Positions 20,308-24,000 of a stretch of DNA of 24,000 nt are shown here, piece by piece. A model generated the notes under the pieces. It worked only from the letters and a program-made list of their open reading frames with translations, searched no databases and was not told the DNA's origin. Numbering within the stretch: the stretch's first letter is position 1; every line of letters begins with the position of its first letter. Origin of the DNA: Treponema sp. UBA1233 (GTDB lineage Bacteria > Spirochaetota > Spirochaetia > Treponematales > Treponemataceae); the NCBI GenBank assembly GCA_002309305.1, contig DBWR01000071.1, forward strand, positions 84,760 through 108,759. The letters run 5' to 3'. The translations under genes and the position numbers were made by a program.

Positions 20308-21348
20308 TTACAGTGCTCCCAAAACTGTCTGTTCTATTTTCCTAAGCTGCGAACGGTAAAGACCGGTTATATTATGACCATAGTCTGCAATAAGCTGAAT
20401 GATGTTGCGCGGGCGTTCCTGAGTATCCCTTCCATTGAGCCTGTCTCCCGCATCACCTAGTCCAGGCATAATGTAAGCCTTTTCATTCATCACAGGATCC
20501 ATCCAGAGCGTGTAGCATGTACAGTTTTCAAGGGCTCTGGTAACACGAAGGCTTCCCTTTAGGGCTGAAATCACGTTGAAGAACTTGATGCTCTTTGGTT
20601 TTACTCCCTGAGACTGCAAATATTTTACAACGGTTACAAGAGAGCCTCCCGTGGCGTTCATCGGATCTGCGAATATCAAATCCTTTCCGTCCATTTCTGC
20701 CAGGTCAAAGAATGAATTTTTCAAATTCAGGATATACTGCATGTCATTTTCTTTCTTTGTATCGTCACGGCTGATCTTGAACAGTTCAAATGGTGTTACA
20801 TAATCTGTTGAAGAATACTCCTGGATTTCCTTTGACATAATCATTGATGGAAGCAGGGCTCCACGCAGCATTACGCACATGACGGAATCCTGAATCTTGT
20901 AGTCGATGTCCGGAATCTTGTGCACCGCATAATTTTGAACAGGATTGTCTACTGGAGTCTTTACGATTATGTGGTTTTTCTTGTCTGAATGCTGGTCTGT
21001 AAATGCCAGGCGGAAAAGCATTTCATAAGCCCTCTGGCTGTAATAGATGAACTCAGAATGGTCTGTACGTACGTCACGAAGCTTGGAGATTACACGACTT
21101 GCCTCTGCATGAGCACCTTCCTCTGTATCGAAAGAAAAAACCTTTATGTTGGGATGCTTTGCACATATGTCCTGCATCTTATGCCCCATCTCGTCAAAGC
21201 TGGAGACAATCTTTTCCTGGTCCACGGGATTAAAGGCCTTGAGGGTATCCTTGTACATGGCTTCCAGAGTGCGTAAGTCATTCTGATCATCTTCCGTAAG
21301 ATATCCATCCAAATCTTCTGCCTTAAGAATAATTTTTTCGTCGCTCAT
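20308..21348 (-). CDS. upp: Uracil phosphoribosyltransferase homologue with long N- and C-terminal extensions
   Basis: Uracil phosphoribosyltransferase makes UMP from uracil and PRPP. The PRPP loop is F-A-D-P-M-N-A-T-G-G-S (226-236), and the uracil-binding signature is Y-I-M-P-G-L-G-D-A-G-D-R (292-303). The C-V-M-L-R-G-A at 158-164 corresponds to the V-P-I-L-R-A-G strand. Ordinary enzymes have about 208 residues; this one has 346. About 75-100 extra residues precede the core, and about 40 follow the G-D-R-L-N-G where family members usually stop. The N-terminal part is helical and acidic, with no recognisable domain. A-G-G-A-G-G lies 6 bases before the ATG. It follows a lipoprotein gene by 15 bases. 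Enzymatic activity is likely from the motifs; a regulatory variant cannot be ruled out. Confidence 0.86.
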   Translation of the reverse strand: MSDEKIILKAEDLDGYLTEDDQNDLRTLEAMYKDTLKAFNPVDQEKIVSSFDEMGHKMQDICAKHPNIKVFSFDTEEGAHAEASRVISKLRDVRTDHSEFIYYSQRAYEMLFRLAFTDQHSDKKNHIIVKTPVDNPVQNYAVHKIPDIDYKIQDSVMCVMLRGALLPSMIMSKEIQEYSSTDYVTPFELFKISRDDTKKENDMQYILNLKNSFFDLAEMDGKDLIFADPMNATGGSLVTVVKYLQSQGVKPKSIKFFNVISALKGSLRVTRALENCTCYTLWMDPVMNEKAYIMPGLGDAGDRLNGRDTQERPRNIIQLIADYGHNITGLYRSQLRKIEQTVLGAL

Positions 21349-21363
21349 ACAATGCCTCCTATG

Positions 21364-22209
21364 TTAACGCAGGACATTCATAACATCCTGTTCCGATAAT
21401 TTCAAGTCTTGAATTTTCAATACATTATCACCGACAGAAGAAACCTCAATGCCTGTCAGTGCTTTAATCAGTCCTTCAAGGGATTTCTGGGTTTTGGGAT
21501 TAGACAGCTCAAGATATAATGTCGCATAATAAGACGATGTTTTGCCGTCTTTCTTTATTTCCCCATAAACATTGTCGCACCATTTCTCTGCAATCGAACC
21601 AACCATTTTTCTCATGAACGAAGCGGGTTCAACTACATAAAACAGCATCGCCTTGTCATCATGTTCCTGTCCGTCAAACCATGATTCACATTCTGGCAAT
21701 TCTGCATGCGGATATGTATAATTATCAAGCATGGGGAAAATGTCTTGTGAAGCAATCAGTATTTTTGTAGTAGGAAAAGCCACGTTAAAACCTGAAACAG
21801 ATGAATAATATTCAATTTTTTCAGACGAATCTTTTGGTGTATAACTGTTTTTTTCCCAGCCGTTTTTTTCCTTTAATGCCATCTTTTGCCCGATGGATGG
21901 AAAGCTTCCTTCTGCATATACTTTGACAGATTCCGGTACATCTTTTCCAATGCTGATGTAAAGGGAATCGATTCTTGAAGCCAAGAGGGAGGCATCATTT
22001 TCATCCATTCCAGCCATAATTGACATGAGATTTTCTACAAGCGGCTTGTTTTCTTTTACAGGCACATAAAAATACATGTCCGCTCCTACCCCCAAAACGG
22101 CAAGAGGTTTAGCCTCCGCTTTTCGTGAAGATGAAGCACATGAAAAAAGAAGCGAACAAATTACTGTCAGAGCTATAAGTTCAGACAGCTTTTTTATGGC
22201 TTTTGTCAT
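21364..22209 (-). CDS. Hypothetical lipoprotein
   Basis: I do not recognise a family for this 281-residue protein. The N-terminus is a lipoprotein signal with the lipobox L-L-F-S-C and Cys at residue 24, followed by A-S-S-S-R, so the mature protein should be a membrane-anchored envelope lipoprotein. The rest is mixed alpha/beta without membrane helices: V-L-G-V-G-A-D-M-Y-F-Y-V-P-V at about 38-51, S-L-Y-I-S-I-G at about 87-93, and a C-terminal L-K-I-Q-D-L-K-L-S-E-Q-D-V. The way it begins, with a short 'ability to hold a value' pattern of strands, does not tell the function. It lies between ileS (3-base gap) and upp (15-base gap) and is presumably on the same transcript. Confidence 0.8.
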   Translation of the reverse strand: MTKAIKKLSELIALTVICSLLFSCASSSRKAEAKPLAVLGVGADMYFYVPVKENKPLVENLMSIMAGMDENDASLLASRIDSLYISIGKDVPESVKVYAEGSFPSIGQKMALKEKNGWEKNSYTPKDSSEKIEYYSSVSGFNVAFPTTKILIASQDIFPMLDNYTYPHAELPECESWFDGQEHDDKAMLFYVVEPASFMRKMVGSIAEKWCDNVYGEIKKDGKTSSYYATLYLELSNPKTQKSLEGLIKALTGIEVSSVGDNVLKIQDLKLSEQDVMNVLR

Positions 22210-22212
22210 AGA

Positions 22213-24000
22213 CTAAACCTTTTCAAACTTGAAAGACCATGTCCTGTCTTCTGCATCGGCGGTAAATCCACCCTGAACGGAAGCTACCCATTCTGCAGAT
22301 ACTGACAGTGTCTCTCCTGCAACAAAGTCCTTGAACTGCTCAAAGGCAGCCTTCAGTTCTTCGTCACCACTCACAGAAAGCTTGATGCGGTCAGTAATTT
22401 CCAGTCCGCTTTCCTTTCTTGAGTTTTGAATTCCGCGTACAAGATCCCTTGCATAACCTTCGCGTTTCAGATCATCGGAAATCTTTGTATCAAGACCCAC
22501 GGTAAGAGTTCCTTCGTTTATTACCTTGAGGTCTTCCTTTTCAAAGCGTTCTACAATCACGTTTTCGGAGCTAAGGTCTACATCCTGATCCTGTACGGAA
22601 ATGGAAAGCTTCTGTCCGTCAAGAATTGCGGCTATCTGCTCATTTGAAAGCTTTTCTATCTCGGCTGCTGCCAGCTTCATCTTTGGACCAAGCTGTTTAC
22701 CAAGAACACGGAAGTTTGCCTTTGCCTTGTATTCAACCAGCTCGTCTTCCCTTTCGTGGAAAATCACCTTCTTTACGTTGAGTTCTTCAGCAATCGTATC
22801 CTCCATATCCTGAAGGACTTTCTTTTCGTCCGGATTGCGTGTAACAAGCGCTACAGATGCTAGAGGCTGCCTGTTCTTGATGTTGAACTGGTTTCTGAGG
22901 CTTCTTCCCATTGAAACTGCCTGCTGGACTGTTGCCATCTGGAATTCAAGCTGCTCGTCACGGAAACGCTCGTCGTAAACAGGATAATCCATAAGGTGTA
23001 CGGATTCCTTGTCCTCATCAGTGCGGAGGTTAAGCCACATGGTCTCCGTCAGGAATGGAATGAACGGAGATGCTGTAAGCGTAAATGTCTTTAATGCGGA
23101 ATAAAGAGCTCCGTATGCCTCAAGCTTATCGGTATCCGATCCAGACTTCCAGAAACGGCGGCGGTTGCGGCGTATGTACCAGTTGTTGATCTGGTCGATG
23201 AACGAAAGCCACGGATCAATTGCGGCAGACAGGTCATAGTTGTCAAGGGCCTCGGTTACATCCTTTACCATCTTTTGGGCTACAGACAGAATCCAGCGGT
23301 CAAGAGGATTGTCAGGCAATTTGGAATCAAACTCATGTCCTGTACATGTGATGCAGTCGATGTTGGCATATTGGACAAAGAAACTGTAGCTGTTCCAGAG
23401 GGGAAGAATGATGCTCTTTATGATGTCACGTACAGAATCATCTGAATAACGGATTTCATCTGCCTTGACTACAGCTGAATGCATGAGGAAAAGACGGATT
23501 GAGTCTGCTCCAAACTTGTCAATCGCTTCAACGGGGTCCGTGTAATTGCGCAGGGACTTTGACATCTTGCGGCCGTCGCTTGCAAGTACGATTCCGTTTA
23601 CGATACAGTTTTCAAAGGCAGGCTTGTCAAAAAGCTGTGCAGCAAGAACCGTAAGCGTATAGAACCATCCGCGTGTCTGGTCAAGACCTTCCGAGATGAA
23701 GTTTGCGGGGAAGTTTGCCTCAAATTTTTCCTTATTTTCAAACGGATAGTGTACCTGTGCGTATGGCATTGAGCCTGACTCAAACCAGCAGTCAAAAACC
23801 TCTGGGATACGGCGCATTGTACCCTTTCCGCATTTTGGACACTTGAACGTGATTTTATCAACAAACTGCTTGTGAAGGTCATCAGGATAAGTTCCGCTAA
23901 GGTCCTTGAGTTCCTGTCGGCTTCCCACACAAAGGGTATGCTTGCAATCCGGATCGTCACAACGCCAGATTGGAATCGGGTTACCCCAGTAGCGGTTACG
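22213..24000 (-). CDS. ileS: Isoleucyl-tRNA synthetase, type 2 (5' part outside window)
   Basis: IleRS charges tRNA-Ile. 595 codons are visible, and the frame is open to the window edge (R-N-R-Y-W-G-N-P-I-P-I-W at the start), so the N-terminal catalytic half with the HIGH motif is missing here. The methionine near 23928 is a GTG inside the gene and not a start. K-M-S-K-S lies at about 145-149 of the fragment (D-G-R-K-M-S-K-S-L-R-N). A Cys pair in C-D-D-P-D-C and another in C-P-K-C-G suggest a zinc site. The tRNA-binding region (W-Y-I-R-R-N-R-R-R-F-W) and the long C-terminal domain match the eukaryote-like type 2 enzymes, which are naturally insensitive to mupirocin. It heads the visible minus-strand run of lipoprotein, upp and TPR lipoprotein. 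Confidence 0.94.
   Translation of the reverse strand, partial: RNRYWGNPIPIWRCDDPDCKHTLCVGSRQELKDLSGTYPDDLHKQFVDKITFKCPKCGKGTMRRIPEVFDCWFESGSMPYAQVHYPFENKEKFEANFPANFISEGLDQTRGWFYTLTVLAAQLFDKPAFENCIVNGIVLASDGRKMSKSLRNYTDPVEAIDKFGADSIRLFLMHSAVVKADEIRYSDDSVRDIIKSIILPLWNSYSFFVQYANIDCITCTGHEFDSKLPDNPLDRWILSVAQKMVKDVTEALDNYDLSAAIDPWLSFIDQINNWYIRRNRRRFWKSGSDTDKLEAYGALYSALKTFTLTASPFIPFLTETMWLNLRTDEDKESVHLMDYPVYDERFRDEQLEFQMATVQQAVSMGRSLRNQFNIKNRQPLASVALVTRNPDEKKVLQDMEDTIAEELNVKKVIFHEREDELVEYKAKANFRVLGKQLGPKMKLAAAEIEKLSNEQIAAILDGQKLSISVQDQDVDLSSENVIVERFEKEDLKVINEGTLTVGLDTKISDDLKREGYARDLVRGIQNSRKESGLEITDRIKLSVSGDEELKAAFEQFKDFVAGETLSVSAEWVASVQGGFTADAEDRTWSFKFEKV

Overview
The window looks like a stretch of spirochaete chromosome, most likely a Treponema. 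I infer this from the gene set and not from a database match. The signs are: a c-di-AMP cyclase locus placed between folP and acpS, a DivIC/FtsB-like protein with an extra membrane helix, lipoproteins with L-F-S-C lipoboxes, a type-2 (eukaryote-like) IleRS, tandem MAF_flag10/DUF115 proteins, and very acidic proteins of unknown function. Genes are tightly packed, with short or overlapping junctions. I see no insertion sequence, prophage, CRISPR array, tRNA or rRNA. The longest gene-free stretch is about 190 bases (11920-12108).

Layout. 1-567 (+) is the C-terminal end of PriA. It converges on a seven-gene minus-strand run (7269 to 576): dxs, folP, cdaA, cdaR (YbbR), acpS, a DUF2225 gene and truA. 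Just upstream of dxs lie a 29-codon gene for a small basic ribosomal-protein-like peptide (7357-7446, -) and its intrinsic terminator. Next come hemW and lepB on the minus strand, read divergently from smpB and a secreted hypothetical protein on the plus strand (9566-10864). The secreted gene converges on a minus-strand pair, tsaC/YrdC and an FtsB/DivIC-like gene.

The unusual part is 12109-19695 (+). It holds a 941-residue acidic, mostly low-complexity protein with a repeated short motif, a terminator hairpin, two consecutive MAF_flag10/DUF115 proteins (the family of the flagellin-modifying Maf proteins), and a two-helix membrane protein. That membrane protein has an acidic cytoplasmic linker and a C-terminal domain that reads as a GGDEF fold without the GGDEF residues. 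This block is my best candidate for an undescribed system; a link to flagellin or envelope glycosylation is a hypothesis. The last block, 19707-24000 (-), is ileS (5' end outside the window), a lipoprotein, an oversized uracil phosphoribosyltransferase homologue and a TPR lipoprotein.

Other points of note: a LepB homologue with Arg in place of the catalytic Lys; promoter-like elements so close to the start codons of lepB, smpB and the FtsB-like gene that their mRNAs may be leaderless; and start corrections for cdaA, cdaR, tsaC and the acidic protein.
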